From: Cellulosimicrobium funkei
GTDB taxonomy: Bacteria; Actinomycetota; Actinomycetes; Actinomycetales; Cellulomonadaceae
Direction: 5' to 3'
Length of the DNA: 64,000 bases
NCBI RefSeq assembly: GCF_004519295.1
Contig: NZ_SOZH01000003.1
Location: forward strand, 372,001-436,000
Translations under genes and position numbers: made by a program
Notes under the pieces: model-generated
Databases searched by the model: none
Seen by the model: only the letters and a program-made list of their open reading frames with translations
Told to the model about the DNA's origin: nothing
In this document: positions 42,060-51,534 of the stretch, piece after piece
Position numbering within the stretch: position 1 is the stretch's first letter
Layout: the number at the start of each line of letters is the position of its first letter

Positions 42060-43742
42060 TCACACCGTGCGGCGCAGGAGCGTGAGGTGCATGGCGTCGG
42101 TGCCGTGGATGTGCGGCCACAGCTGGACGTCCTGACGGTCCCCGAGCTCGACGGTGTCGCGCACCTCCGGACGCACGACGTCGCGCACGACGTCCGGGGC
42201 GTCGAGGACCTCGACGTCGTCGCGGCGGCGCAGCACGTCGGCGACGACGACCTGGGTCTCGGCGAGGTGGGGCGAGCACGTGACGTACCCGACCACTCCC
42301 CCGGGCCGGACGGCGTCGAGCGCGGAGTCGAGGAGCTCGCGCTGGAGCCCGGTGAGGGTCGCGAGGTCCGCCGGGGTGCGGCGCCACCGCGACTCGGGCC
42401 GGCGGCGCAGGGCCCCGAGGCCCGTGCAGGGGGCGTCGAGGAGCACGCGGTCGTACGCGCCCGGCTCGTCCTGCCCGACGGCGCGCCCGTCACCCGTGCG
42501 CACGGCCTCCACGGCGTCCGCAGGGACGGCGGCGAGCGCCTTCTCCACGAGGCGTGCGCGGTGCGGCTGGACCTCGTTGGCGACGAGGCGCGCCCCGCGC
42601 TCGGCCGCGAGCGCCGCGAGGAGCGCGGCCTTGCCGCCGGGACCGGCGCACAGGTCGAGCCAGCGCGCGTCGTCGCCGGTGGAGCCGGGCTGCGGTCCGG
42701 TGAGCGGTGCGGCGGCGAGCGCGAGGGCGACGAGCTGGCTGCCCTCGTCCTGGACGCCGGCGCGGCCGTCGCGCACGGCGCCGAACGCGGCGGGGTCGCC
42801 GCCGTCGAGGGTGAGCGCGGTGGGTGCCCAGCGAGCGGGGGTGACGCGGCCGTCGCCGTCGGCGAGCTCGTGGGGGTCGGCGAGGCCGGGGCGCGCGACG
42901 AGCGTGACGCGGGGGGCGTCGTTGTCGGCGGCGAGGAGGGCGTCGAGCTCGTCCACGGGGCGTCCGTTGCCGGCGAGGGCGTCGCGCAGGGCGCGGGCGA
43001 TCCACACGGGGTGGCTCTGGGTGGCCGCGAGCGCCGCGAGGGGGTCGGGGGCGTCGTCGGCGAGGGTCGTGAGCCAGTCGTCGAGGGGGGTGCGGGCGAC
43101 GCGGCGCAGGACGGCGTTGACGAGCTGGGCGCTGCCGGCGCCGGTGCGTTCGCGGGCGAGGCCGACGGTCTCGGAGACGGCGGCGTGCTGCGGGACGCGC
43201 ATGGCGAGGAGCTGGTGGGTGCCGAGGCGCAGGACGTCGAGCACGGGCGGGTCGAGGCGGTCGAGGGGGCGGTCGAGGCAGTGCGCGAGGATCGCGTCGT
43301 AGCGGCCGCACAGGCGCAGCGTGCCGTAGGCGAGCTCGGTCGCGAAGCCCGCGTCGCGCCCGCGGATGCCGCGCTCACGCAGCAGGGGCGGCAGGACGAG
43401 GTTGGCGTAGGCGTCGGAGCCGTCGACCTGGCGCAGGACGTCGTACGCGACGGCCCGTGCGGGGTCGGTGCCCTTGCGACGCTGGGAGGGTGCCGCGGAG
43501 CCGCGGTGCACCTCCCCGCGGGAGCGGGCGGCGCCGCGCTGGCGCCCCCGGGCGTCGCGGCGCGCGCCTCCCCCGCCGGCCGGCGCCGCTCCAGAACTCG
43601 AACGCGCGTTCGAGTTGTCGCCCCCACCCTGGCCGCCATCGATCGAACGCTTGTTCGACGCGGCGCCCTCCCGGCGCTGCGGTCGCCCGTTTCCGTTCGA
43701 ACGTGCGTTCGAACCGTCGCGGTCGCGGCGCTCGGCGCTCAT
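42060..43742 (-). CDS. rsmB: 16S rRNA (cytosine-C5-)-methyltransferase RsmB/NOP family
   Basis: This enzyme methylates a cytosine of 16S rRNA (C967 in E. coli). The 560-residue protein has a basic, disordered extension (about 1-90), a NusB-like RNA-binding domain (about 92-230, [29 protein letters not shown] onward) and the methyltransferase domain with [32 protein letters not shown] and the second catalytic cysteine in [12 protein letters not shown]. The ATG overlaps the fmt stop (ATGA). The extension contains three S-N-A/K-R-S repeats encoded by perfect palindromes of SOS-box type. Confidence 0.9.
   Translation of the reverse strand: MSAERRDRDGSNARSNGNGRPQRREGAASNKRSIDGGQGGGDNSNARSSSGAAPAGGGGARRDARGRQRGAARSRGEVHRGSAAPSQRRKGTDPARAVAYDVLRQVDGSDAYANLVLPPLLRERGIRGRDAGFATELAYGTLRLCGRYDAILAHCLDRPLDRLDPPVLDVLRLGTHQLLAMRVPQHAAVSETVGLARERTGAGSAQLVNAVLRRVARTPLDDWLTTLADDAPDPLAALAATQSHPVWIARALRDALAGNGRPVDELDALLAADNDAPRVTLVARPGLADPHELADGDGRVTPARWAPTALTLDGGDPAAFGAVRDGRAGVQDEGSQLVALALAAAPLTGPQPGSTGDDARWLDLCAGPGGKAALLAALAAERGARLVANEVQPHRARLVEKALAAVPADAVEAVRTGDGRAVGQDEPGAYDRVLLDAPCTGLGALRRRPESRWRRTPADLATLTGLQRELLDSALDAVRPGGVVGYVTCSPHLAETQVVVADVLRRRDDVEVLDAPDVVRDVVRPEVRDTVELGDRQDVQLWPHIHGTDAMHLTLLRRTV
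43598..43712. promoter_or_regulatory. Three TCGAAC-N4-GTTCGA palindromes (LexA/SOS-box pattern)
   Basis: Sites at 43598-43613, 43643-43658 and 43697-43712 each match TCGAAC-N4-GTTCGA at all 12 fixed positions, with N4 = GCGC, GCTT and GTGC. The first extends to a 22-bp perfect palindrome (43595-43616), the third to 9-bp arms (43695-43714). Centres are 45 and 54 bases apart, all in one reading frame. The pattern is that of the Gram-positive/actinobacterial LexA box (CGAAC-N4-GTTCG). All three lie inside the rsmB coding region, 30-145 bases after its start. Confidence 0.7.
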
Positions 43743-44692
43743 CGGGCGGTCTCCGCACCGAGGACCGTGGCGTCGTCGAGCCGGGCACCGCGCGCCCAGT
43801 CCGCGGCGGCCATGTGCTTCTTGCCCACGGGCGCCACCTCCCCCAGCTGGACGGCGTGGGTCGCGGTCCCGACGAGCACCTCCTTCTTCCCGGCGCGCAC
43901 GCGCCCGGGGGCGAGGTCGACGACGTCGGGCCGCGGGGTGACGGGGCCGAGCCCCAGGCGCGCGGGCGATCCGTCGGCGCCGGGCAGGGTCGTCCACGCC
44001 CCGGGTGCCGGGGTGCAGCCGCGCACCAGGCGGTCGACCGCGAGCGCCGGGTGGTCCCAGCGGACCTCGGCGTCCGCGGTCGTGAGCTTGGCGGCGTGCG
44101 AGACGCCGTCGGCGGGCTGGGGCTGCGGGCGCAGGGTGCCGTCCTCGAGGGCGTCGAGGGTGGCGACGAGGAGGCCCGCACCGGAGACGGCGAGACGGCC
44201 GAGGAGGTCGCCCGCGGTGTCCCGGGGCCGGATCGTCTCCGTCGTGGTGCCGAGCGTGGGCCCCGAGTCCAGCCCTTCCTCGATGAGGAACGTCGTCGCC
44301 CCGGTCACCTCGTCGCCCGCGATGATCGCGCGCTGCACGGGCGCCGCGCCGCGCCAGGCGGGCAGGACGGAGAAGTGCAGGTTGACCCACCCGTGCCGCG
44401 GCACGGCGAGCACGTCGGGGCGCAGGATCTCCCCGTACGCGACGACGGGTGCCGCGTCGACGTCGAGCGCGGCGAGGCGCGCGAGGAACTCCTCGCCGCG
44501 GGGCCGGTCCGTGAGGACCGGGATCCCGGCCTCCTCGGCACGCACGCGGACGGGGCTGGGGGTCAGGCGCCGTCCGCGGCCCGACGGCGCGTCGGCGCGC
44601 GTGAGCACGGCGACCACCTCGTGGCGGGAGTCGAGGAGGGCGTCGAGGGACGGGACCGCGGTATCCGGGGTCCCCGCGAACAGCAGGCGCAT
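43739..44692 (-). CDS. fmt: Methionyl-tRNA formyltransferase
   Basis: Fmt formylates initiator Met-tRNA using 10-formyl-tetrahydrofolate. The 317-residue protein has [17 protein letters not shown], the catalytic region [32 protein letters not shown], and the C-terminal OB-like domain ([22 protein letters not shown]). TAGAAT (44700-44705) ends 7 bases before the ATG, giving a leaderless mRNA. rsmB follows with a 4-base overlap. Confidence 0.95.
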   Translation of the reverse strand: MRLLFAGTPDTAVPSLDALLDSRHEVVAVLTRADAPSGRGRRLTPSPVRVRAEEAGIPVLTDRPRGEEFLARLAALDVDAAPVVAYGEILRPDVLAVPRHGWVNLHFSVLPAWRGAAPVQRAIIAGDEVTGATTFLIEEGLDSGPTLGTTTETIRPRDTAGDLLGRLAVSGAGLLVATLDALEDGTLRPQPQPADGVSHAAKLTTADAEVRWDHPALAVDRLVRGCTPAPGAWTTLPGADGSPARLGLGPVTPRPDVVDLAPGRVRAGKKEVLVGTATHAVQLGEVAPVGKKHMAAADWARGARLDDATVLGAETAR

Positions 44693-44753
44693 GGGCCCGA
44701 TTCTAGGTGGCCGGGCAGGGCGGCAGACCCGGGAGCGGCCCCGTGCACGGGTC

Positions 44754-44778
44754 GGGCGCCCGGTATGCGCAGGCGCCC
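44754..44778. terminator. Hairpin upstream of fmt
   Basis: GGGCGCC (44754-44760) and GGCGCCC (44772-44778) pair around an 11-base loop, between the end of the small C-x-C-x2-C protein gene and the fmt promoter. It probably ends the upstream transcript. Confidence 0.5.
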
Positions 44779-44794
44779 GGTACGGGCCCGGAGG

Positions 44795-45169
44795 TCAGGT
44801 CGCCAGCGTGGCGAGCGGCGGGAAGGCGGGGAACGCCTCGTCGTCCACGGGAGCGAGCTCGAGGCAGCTCAGCCGGTCGTCGTCGACGAACAGCAGCAGG
44901 AGGAAGCGGTCCGTGCCCGCCTCCAGCACGACGCGCGGGCCCTGCGCGGGGACGGGACCGTCGTCGTCCCCCAGGTCGATCGTCGGGCAGGCCCCGCACG
45001 CGCACGTGCCGTGCACGCGCACCGCGTCGACCTGGGCGAACCAGCGCCCACGGTCGGCCGCGTCCCGGTCCGGCGCGACCGCCTCGCCGCGGCACCCGTG
45101 GCCGAGCATCCAGACGAGCACGTCGCGCTCACGGGCCGTGAGCGCGCGCGGCACCCCGGCACCCGTCAC
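44795..45169 (-). CDS. Hypothetical protein with C-x-C-x2-C motif
   Basis: The 124-residue protein has a helical start (LTARERDVLVWMLGHGCRG), then VHGTCACGACPTIDLGDDDG with a C-x-C-x2-C cluster that may bind a metal, and a beta-rich end (PRVVLEAGTDRFLLLLFVDDDRLSCLELAPVDD). It appears to be a small conserved actinobacterial family, but I cannot name it. The GTG start at 45169 lies beside a block of 17-bp tandem repeats. Confidence 0.65.
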   Translation of the reverse strand: MTGAGVPRALTARERDVLVWMLGHGCRGEAVAPDRDAADRGRWFAQVDAVRVHGTCACGACPTIDLGDDDGPVPAQGPRVVLEAGTDRFLLLLFVDDDRLSCLELAPVDDEAFPAFPPLATLAT

Positions 45170-45173
45170 GACG

Positions 45174-45233
45174 CGGCGCCCATCACGACCCGGCGCCCAT
45201 CACGACCCAGCGCCCATCACGACCCAGCGCCCT
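45174..45233. repeat. 17-bp tandem repeat, 3.5 copies
   Basis: Units C(G/A)GCGCCCATCACGACC at 45174-45190, 45191-45207 and 45208-45224, plus 9 bases of a fourth, span the stop codon of the HAD gene and the region before the next gene. Each unit carries GTGATG and TGA on the minus strand, so the duplication multiplies possible starts and stops at this junction. Confidence 0.85.
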
Positions 45234-45951
45234 CGGGGCCGACCGGCACGCCCAGGTCGCGCAGCGCCGCGCGCAGGCCCGCCGTGCCCACGAACAGGTG
45301 GGTGCGCAGCCCGAGGCGCGCCGCGGCGTCGACGTTGGCCGCGCTGTCGTCGGTGAACAGCGTCCGGGCCGGGTCGAGACCGAACCGCTCGACCGCGAGC
45401 GCGAAGATCGCCGGGTCGGGCTTGGCCAGGCCCTCGCGCCCGGAGACCAGCACGTCCTCCATGAGGGCCGTGGCCGGAGCGGCCGGAGCGGCGTGCCCGA
45501 AGAGCTCCGCGGACCAGTTCGTCAGCCCGTACAGCCGCAGGCCCAGGTCCCGCAGCTCGCGCACGAGCTCCTCGGAGCCCTCGACCGGGCCGGTGAGCGT
45601 CGCGGGGAACCGCTCGACGTACCGGTCCAGCAGCGCGACGTGGTGCGGGTGGCTCGCCGCCACGCGGTCGCGCGCGTCCTGCCACGTCGCACCCGCGTCC
45701 CGCTCGTGGTTGAGCACGCGGAAGTCCACGTCGGCGAAGAACGCGTCCACGTCCCGCCGGTCGACGCCGTCGTACGCGCCGTACGGGTCCCAGCCCACCA
45801 GGACGTTGCCGAAGTCGTACAGCACGGCGTCGATCTCGCGGGCGGCGGGTGCCGGGCCCCGGTCGGGGGTCTCGTCGGCGGACGCCCCGGTGACGGAGGC
45901 GACGGTCGGGGCGTCGGGCACGGGGCGGTGCGTCACAGGGCGGTGCGTCAC
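45217..45951 (-). CDS. HAD-superfamily hydrolase (subfamily IA)
   Basis: The 244-residue protein has the four HAD motifs: DFGNVLVGWDP (nucleophile Asp46), the Thr/Asn motif LTNWS, KPDPAIF and FTDDSAANV. The cap is helical, as in subfamily IA, which includes phosphoglycolate phosphatase-like and haloacid dehalogenase-like enzymes. Substrate unknown. The GTG at 45951 overlaps the priA stop (GTGA). The first residues MTHRPVTHRPV come from a 15-bp duplication. Confidence 0.85.
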   Translation of the reverse strand: MTHRPVTHRPVPDAPTVASVTGASADETPDRGPAPAAREIDAVLYDFGNVLVGWDPYGAYDGVDRRDVDAFFADVDFRVLNHERDAGATWQDARDRVAASHPHHVALLDRYVERFPATLTGPVEGSEELVRELRDLGLRLYGLTNWSAELFGHAAPAAPATALMEDVLVSGREGLAKPDPAIFALAVERFGLDPARTLFTDDSAANVDAAARLGLRTHLFVGTAGLRAALRDLGVPVGPEGAGS

Positions 45952-48314
45952 AGGATCTCCTTCGGGTCGAGCTCCACCCGCACGCTACCCGGCTCGCGCC
46001 GCGCGGACCGGACCGCGACGGACGCGCCGAGCTCGCGCGCCAGCCGGCGACCGTCGCGCACCGGGACCCGCACCACCGCTCGTACGGGCGGGGCGTCGAC
46101 CAGCCCGGGCGCCGCGCCGTCCGCCCCGTCAGCACCCCGCCCGCGGGGCGACGCCGCCACCTCCACCGGACCCAGCACCGTCTCCGGGCCCGCGAGCGCC
46201 ACCCGGCCCAGCACCGCCGCGACCGCGGGACGGTCGCCCGTCACCGCCGCCACCCGGACCGCCGGCGGCAGCGACAGCTCGACCCGCTCGTCCAGCTCGC
46301 GGTCCGCGAGGAGCGCCGGGTCCCAGCGCACGAGCGCGTTCGTCGGCGCGGGCGCGGCGTCGCCCACGAGCAGCACCTGCCCGCCCGCCGTCGCGGGCCG
46401 CACGAGCGCCGCCGCGGCGAGCCAGCGCGCGAGCGCGTCCTGCGCGACGTCGAGCCCGACGTGCGCCGTGCTCACCGCCGCGTCCAGCAGCAGCGCCGCC
46501 GCGTACCCGCCCTCGGCGACCGGCTCGGCACCCGGCGTCGCGACCACGAGCGCAGGCCGCGCGGACACCGCCCCCAGCACCCCGCCCGCCGCCGCGGCAC
46601 CCGACACCTGCACCGGGACCCCCGCGAACGCGCGCCCCAGCTCCTCCGCGGTGCGCTGGGACCCCACGCGCACCGACCGCAGCCCCGTCCAGTGGCACTC
46701 CGCGCACGACCACCCGCCCGCGAGCGCCCCGCACCACGCGCACTGGGGCGTCGCCTGCGGGCCGGACAGCGCGAGCGGCCCGTGGCACACCGTGCAGCGC
46801 GCGGGCGTGCGGCACCGGCCGCACGCCACGACCGGCACGTACCCCGACCGCGGCACCTGCACCAGCACCGGCCCCTGCTCCAGCGCCGCACGCGCCGTGC
46901 GCCACGCGGCCGTCGGGATGCGCGCCGCGGCGCCCGGTCCCTCCGCCGCCAGCTCGACCGAGGTCAGCGCCCGCACGCGCGGCGCCCGGGCCCGCACGAC
47001 GTCGCGCGGCGCCGCGAGCTCGTGCGCCCAGCCCCGTACGACGAGCGCGTGCGCCGCGACCGTGCGCCCGTGCGACCCCAGCAGGAACGCCGCGCCCTCC
47101 TGGTCGCTGCGCAGCGCGAGCACCTCGCGCGCGTGCGGGTACGGGGCGCGCGGCTCCGCGAGCGTGTCCTCGCCGTCGTTCCAGCAGACCACCAGCCCGA
47201 GGTCGACCACGGGTGCGAACGCCGCCGCACGGGTCCCCACGACGACGCGCGCGTCACCGTGCAGGACGGCGAGGAACGCGCGGTAGCGCGGCGCGGGCCC
47301 CTCGTCGGCCGTCAGCCGCACCACCTCGCCCCCGGTCGCCGCGTCCCACGCGGGCAGCCCGGCGGCCGCGAGCGCCGCGCAGACCTGGTCGACGTCGCGC
47401 GCGTCCGGCACGACGACGAGCGCGCCCCGCCCGCCCGACCGGGCCGCGCGCACCGCCTCGGCGACCGCCGCCGCCCAGTGCGTGACGGGCAGCGCGTCGG
47501 GCTCCTTGCGCGAGCGGCCCGCGCCGCGCCGACCCTCGGACGCCGCCTCGGGTGCCGGGGGCGCGAGCCCGGGGAGCGCGGTCCACACGGCGCGGGGCGC
47601 CCCGCCGCCCGCGACGTGCGCGAGGAACGCGGCGCCGGCCCGGTACGGGGCCCACACGGACTCCTGGTGCGGCGCCCGCGCCGCAGCGGCGGGCGCCGAC
47701 GCGGGAACGGGCTCGGCAGGCGCGAGGACGGGCTCGTCGACGGGAGGACCCGCAGGAGCCGCCTCGGCGGCGACGGCGCCCTCGCTCGTGGCGACCGGGG
47801 CGTCCCCGGTCGGGGGCGTTCCCGGCGCGGGCACCGGGCCGGGGGCGGTCCGTGCCGCGAAGGACTGCTCGGCGCGCGCGTGCCGCGGCGGCACGGCGAG
47901 GCGCAGCACGTCCGAGAGCGTGCCGGCGTAGTGGTCGGCGACCGCCCGCGCGAGCCGGGCGACGGCCGGTGCCAGCACGGGCTCGGCCGACACAACGCGC
48001 CGCAGCGGCAGCAGGCGCCCGTCGTGGTCCGAGCGGTCGACGCGCTCCAGCACGTACCCGTCGACGTCCCGGCCCGCGAACCGCACCTTGACCCGCACCC
48101 CCGGGCGCGCGTCGTCGGACATCGTGGCGGGCACGAGGTAGTCGAAGGGGCGGTCCAGGTGCGGGGGCGCGAGGTCGAGCGCGAGGCGCGCCACCGGCAG
48201 GTGCGCGGCGATCTGGTGCGACGCCGGCGGCGCGGGCCCCCGGCGGGGCGCAGCGGGCGCGACGGTGAGCAGGGTGTCCTGCACCGCCCGCGACGTGTCC
48301 TCCGGCTCGCTCAC
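45948..48314 (-). CDS. priA: Primosomal protein N' (PriA), helicase motifs lost
   Basis: PriA restarts stalled replication forks. The 788-residue protein keeps the 3'-DNA-binding start (HLPVARLALDLAPPHLDRPFDYLVP), the wing KVRFAGRDVDGYVLERV and the zinc-binding cysteines (CGRCRTPARCTVCHGPL, CAWCGALAGGWSCAECH). The Walker A sequence GxTGSGKT is absent, and the DEEH box is replaced by WNDGEDTLAE, so ATPase and helicase activity should be missing. This is the usual state of actinobacterial PriA. A Pro/Ala-rich insertion lies at about 160-215. Confidence 0.9.
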   Translation of the reverse strand: MSEPEDTSRAVQDTLLTVAPAAPRRGPAPPASHQIAAHLPVARLALDLAPPHLDRPFDYLVPATMSDDARPGVRVKVRFAGRDVDGYVLERVDRSDHDGRLLPLRRVVSAEPVLAPAVARLARAVADHYAGTLSDVLRLAVPPRHARAEQSFAARTAPGPVPAPGTPPTGDAPVATSEGAVAAEAAPAGPPVDEPVLAPAEPVPASAPAAAARAPHQESVWAPYRAGAAFLAHVAGGGAPRAVWTALPGLAPPAPEAASEGRRGAGRSRKEPDALPVTHWAAAVAEAVRAARSGGRGALVVVPDARDVDQVCAALAAAGLPAWDAATGGEVVRLTADEGPAPRYRAFLAVLHGDARVVVGTRAAAFAPVVDLGLVVCWNDGEDTLAEPRAPYPHAREVLALRSDQEGAAFLLGSHGRTVAAHALVVRGWAHELAAPRDVVRARAPRVRALTSVELAAEGPGAAARIPTAAWRTARAALEQGPVLVQVPRSGYVPVVACGRCRTPARCTVCHGPLALSGPQATPQCAWCGALAGGWSCAECHWTGLRSVRVGSQRTAEELGRAFAGVPVQVSGAAAAGGVLGAVSARPALVVATPGAEPVAEGGYAAALLLDAAVSTAHVGLDVAQDALARWLAAAALVRPATAGGQVLLVGDAAPAPTNALVRWDPALLADRELDERVELSLPPAVRVAAVTGDRPAVAAVLGRVALAGPETVLGPVEVAASPRGRGADGADGAAPGLVDAPPVRAVVRVPVRDGRRLARELGASVAVRSARREPGSVRVELDPKEIL

Positions 48315-48378
48315 GACGCCATCGAACCACGCGCCGCCGTCACGACCGGCGCACCCGTCGACGCCGCGACGACGCTCC

Positions 48379-49575
48379 TCACACCTGGGACTGCAGGTCC
48401 GCGACGCGGTCCGTGCGCTCCCACGTGAACTGCTCGAGCTCGCGCCCGAAGTGCCCGTAGGCCGCCGTCGGGGCGTAGATGGGACGCAGCAGGTCCAGGT
48501 CGCGGATGATCGCCGCCGGGCGCAGGTCGAACACTTCCCGGATCGCGGCCGTGATGCGCTCGACCGGGACCTTCTCCGTGCCGAACGTCTCCACGTACAG
48601 GCCGACGGGGTGCGCCTTGCCGATCGCGTACGCGACCTGCACCTCGCAGCGCCGTGCCAGACCCGCCGCGACGACGTTCTTCGCGACCCAGCGCGTCGCG
48701 TACGCGGCCGAGCGGTCCACCTTCGACGGGTCCTTGCCGGAGAACGCGCCTCCGCCGTGGCGGGCCATGCCGCCGTACGTGTCGACGATGATCTTGCGGC
48801 CCGTCAGGCCCGCGTCGCCCTGCGGGCCGCCCACGACGAACGTGCCGGTGGGGTTGACGAACAGGCGCGTCGCGCGCACGTCGAGGTCGAGGCCCGCGGC
48901 GTCGAGCACGGGGGCCACGACCTGCGCCGCGACCTGTCGGTGCAGCTCGTCCTGACGGACGTCCGGGTCGTGCTGCGTCGAGAGCACCACCGTGTCGAGG
49001 CTGACCGCGCGGTCGCCGTCGTACCCGACGGTGACCTGCGTCTTGCCGTCCGGGCGCAGGCCCGGCACCGTGCCGTCCCGGCGCACCGCCGCCAGGCGCT
49101 CCGCGAGACGGTGCGCGAGCCACACCGGCAGGGGCATGAGGCTCGGCGTGTCGTCGCTCGCGTACCCGAACATCAGGCCCTGGTCGCCCGCGCCCTGCGC
49201 GTCGAGGGGGTCGTGGTCGCCCTGGTCGTCGCGCTCCTCGAGGCTCTTGTCGACGCCCTGCGCGATGTCCGGCGACTGCTGGCCGATCGACACCGAGATG
49301 CCGCACGAGTCCGCGTCGAAGCCGATCACCGACGACGTGTACCCGATCCGGCGCACGACGTCGCGCACGATCTGCGGGATCTCGACGTACGCGTCGGTCG
49401 TCACCTCGCCGGCGACGTGCACCAGGCCCGTGGTGACCATCGTCTCCACGGCCACGCGGGACGTCGGGTCCTGCGCGAGGAGCGCGTCGAGGATCGCGTC
49501 GGAGATCTGGTCGCAGACCTTGTCCGGGTGCCCCTCGGTGACGGACTCGGACGTGAACAGACGCAGCTCAGCCAT
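48379..49575 (-). CDS. metK: S-adenosylmethionine synthetase
   Basis: MetK makes S-adenosylmethionine from methionine and ATP. The 398-residue protein has [40 protein letters not shown] and [20 protein letters not shown], all catalytic signatures. TAGGCT (49583-49588) ends 7 bases before the ATG and there is no Shine-Dalgarno, so the mRNA is probably leaderless. No SAM riboswitch fits in the 63-base gap upstream. Confidence 0.97.
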   Translation of the reverse strand: MAELRLFTSESVTEGHPDKVCDQISDAILDALLAQDPTSRVAVETMVTTGLVHVAGEVTTDAYVEIPQIVRDVVRRIGYTSSVIGFDADSCGISVSIGQQSPDIAQGVDKSLEERDDQGDHDPLDAQGAGDQGLMFGYASDDTPSLMPLPVWLAHRLAERLAAVRRDGTVPGLRPDGKTQVTVGYDGDRAVSLDTVVLSTQHDPDVRQDELHRQVAAQVVAPVLDAAGLDLDVRATRLFVNPTGTFVVGGPQGDAGLTGRKIIVDTYGGMARHGGGAFSGKDPSKVDRSAAYATRWVAKNVVAAGLARRCEVQVAYAIGKAHPVGLYVETFGTEKVPVERITAAIREVFDLRPAAIIRDLDLLRPIYAPTAAYGHFGRELEQFTWERTDRVADLQSQV

Positions 49576-49638
49576 GGCGCACAGCCTACTGTCCCGAAAG
49601 GTGAGCGAGCGTATCCGGCAGGCGAGACGAGACGCGGG

Positions 49639-50958
49639 TCACTCGCCCACCCCGGCCCGCTCGTCCGACGGCGCCACGCGCGGCACGACGACGTCCCACA
49701 CCGCGTCCGCGACCTCGCCCTTCAACCCGCTCGCCGTCGCGACGACGTCCCCCGCGCCGTCGACCACGGTCACGTCGTTCGCGTCGACCGCGAACCCGCG
49801 CCCCTCGCCCACGGCGTTGACCACGAGCAGGTCCGCGCCCTTGCGCCGCGCCTTGGCCCGGCCGTGGTCGAGCACGGACCCGTGCGCGTCACCGGTCTCC
49901 GCCGCGAAGCCGACCACCACCTGGCCCGGGCGCAGCCGGTCGCGGGCGAGCTCGGCGAGCACGTCCGGGTTCTCCACGAGCGCGATCGGCTCGGGCCCCT
50001 GGCCCGGCACCTTCTTGATCTTCGCGTCGGGCGCGTGGGCCGGGCGGAAGTCCGCGACGGCCGCCGCCATGACCACGACGTCCGCCCCGGCCGCCGCCGA
50101 CCGCACCGCGTCGCGCAGCTGCGCCGTCGTCTCGACCTCCACCACGGCGTCGGGCACGCCCCCGGGCGCGCGCACGAGCGCGGCCACGTCGGGGGACAGG
50201 TTCGCGGCCACGAGCGTGACGTGCGCGCCGCGCGCCGCCGCGGCCCGCGCGAGCTCGACGCCCTGGCGCCCGCTCGACCGGTTGCCGATGAACCGCACCG
50301 GGTCGATGGGCTCGCGCGTCCCGCCCGCCGACACCACGACGCGCCGGCCCGCGAGATCCTGCGCGGGCCCGCTGCGCGGCCCGTGGCCGGGCTCCGCGCC
50401 CGCGTCGGCGGCGGCGGCGGTCGCGCGGGACGCGTCCTCCACGACGGCGAGCGCGACGCGCGCGATCTCGTCCGGCTCGGGCAGGCGCCCCGGCCCGGTG
50501 TCCGCCCCCGTGAGGCGGCCGGACGCCGGCTCGATCACGTGCACGCCCCGCGCCCGCAGCGTCGCCACGTTCGCGACCGTCGCCGGGTGCTCCCACATCT
50601 CCGTGTGCATCGCGGGCGCCATGACCACCGGGCAGCGCGCGGTGAGCAGCGTCGAGGTCAGCAGGTCGTCCGCGCGCCCGGCCGCCGCGCGCGCCAGCAG
50701 GTCCGCCGTGGCGGGCGCCACGACCACGAGGTCGGCGCCCTGCCCCAGGGCGACGTGCGGCACGTGCTCGACGTCCTCGAACACCTGGTCCGTGGCCGGC
50801 TCGCCCGACAGCGCCTCCCACGTGGGCGCGCCCACGAAACGCAGGGCGGACGCCGTCGGCACCACCCGCACCCGATGACCCTGCTCCCGCAGCAGCCGCA
50901 GCAGCAGCACGGCCTTGTACGCCGCGACCCCGCCGCTCACACCGAGCACGATCCGCAT
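49639..50958 (-). CDS. coaBC: Phosphopantothenoylcysteine synthetase/decarboxylase
   Basis: CoaBC performs two steps of coenzyme A synthesis. The 439-residue protein has the flavin-binding CoaC half (about 1-185; RIVLGVSGGVAAYKAVLLLRLL, PAMHTEMWEHPAT) and the CoaB half (RRVVVSAGGTREPIDPVRFIGNRSSGRQG, AAAVADFRPAHAPDAKIKK, VVGFAAETGD). A Gly/Ala-rich linker separates them. AGGAGG lies 6 bases before the ATG. It follows rpoZ by 122 bases. Confidence 0.95.
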   Translation of the reverse strand: MRIVLGVSGGVAAYKAVLLLRLLREQGHRVRVVPTASALRFVGAPTWEALSGEPATDQVFEDVEHVPHVALGQGADLVVVAPATADLLARAAAGRADDLLTSTLLTARCPVVMAPAMHTEMWEHPATVANVATLRARGVHVIEPASGRLTGADTGPGRLPEPDEIARVALAVVEDASRATAAAADAGAEPGHGPRSGPAQDLAGRRVVVSAGGTREPIDPVRFIGNRSSGRQGVELARAAAARGAHVTLVAANLSPDVAALVRAPGGVPDAVVEVETTAQLRDAVRSAAAGADVVVMAAAVADFRPAHAPDAKIKKVPGQGPEPIALVENPDVLAELARDRLRPGQVVVGFAAETGDAHGSVLDHGRAKARRKGADLLVVNAVGEGRGFAVDANDVTVVDGAGDVVATASGLKGEVADAVWDVVVPRVAPSDERAGVGE

Positions 50959-51042
50959 GTCGTTCCTCCTGGAGGTCCGGCTCAGACCCGCCGCCGACCG
51001 CGGCGGGACAGGGAGCCCGCGCACCCGGGCGCGGACGCACGA

Positions 51043-51074
51043 ACGCCGCGCCCTCCGGTGGAGGTGCGCGGCGT
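51043..51074 (-). terminator. Hairpin between rpoZ and coaBC
   Basis: ACGCCGCGC (51043-51051) and GCGCGGCGT (51066-51074) form a 9-bp stem, with further pairing inside the loop, starting 7 bases after the rpoZ stop. It may attenuate or end the rpoZ transcript before coaBC. Confidence 0.55.
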
Positions 51075-51080
51075 GCGGGC

Positions 51081-51359
51081 TCAGGCCTCGGGGGCCTCGT
51101 CGGGCTCGGCCTCGATCGTCAGCAGGCCCGCGTTGATCTCGCGCATCGCGATCGAGAGCGGCTTCTCCTGGTTGCGCGTCTCGAGCAGCGGCCCGACGTT
51201 CTCCAGCAGGCCCTCGCTGAGCTGCGAGTAGTACGCGTTGATCTGGCGCGCGCGCTTGGCCGAGTAGATGACCAGCGCGTACTTCGAGTCGACGTGCTCG
51301 AGCAGGTCGTCGATGGGCGGGTCGGTGATGCCCTCGGGGGCGGCGACGGTTCCGGACAC
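51081..51359 (-). CDS. rpoZ: RNA polymerase omega subunit
   Basis: Omega helps assemble RNA polymerase by chaperoning beta-prime. The 92-residue protein has [37 protein letters not shown], the conserved omega core. It then has [24 protein letters not shown], with an acidic tail. The GTG at 51359 is chosen because GGAG lies about 7 bases upstream; a longer frame to 51425 lacks support. A TAGACT box lies at 51532-51537. Confidence 0.95.
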   Translation of the reverse strand: MSGTVAAPEGITDPPIDDLLEHVDSKYALVIYSAKRARQINAYYSQLSEGLLENVGPLLETRNQEKPLSIAMREINAGLLTIEAEPDEAPEA

Positions 51360-51534
51360 AGTTCGCTCCGTGGGTTCAAGGGTCTGCAGCGGGCGCTGCA
51401 GCTGGTCGATGGCGGCGGCGCGCACGGCGCCCCCGTCCGGGACCGGGCGGCCGCGGCACCACGTCGCAGGACGGGCCGCCGACCGGGCCTCGGGCCCACG
51501 GGGGAACGCCCGCGCACGGGCACCGCAGGACAGT

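Noticed and set aside
45174-45233. Short repeats as a CRISPR array
   Set aside because: The units are contiguous with no spacers and no cas genes are present, so they are plain tandem repeats.
49576-49638. Possible SAM riboswitch before metK
   Set aside because: The gap is only 63 bases, the -10 box lies 7 bases from the start codon, and no SAM aptamer blocks are present.
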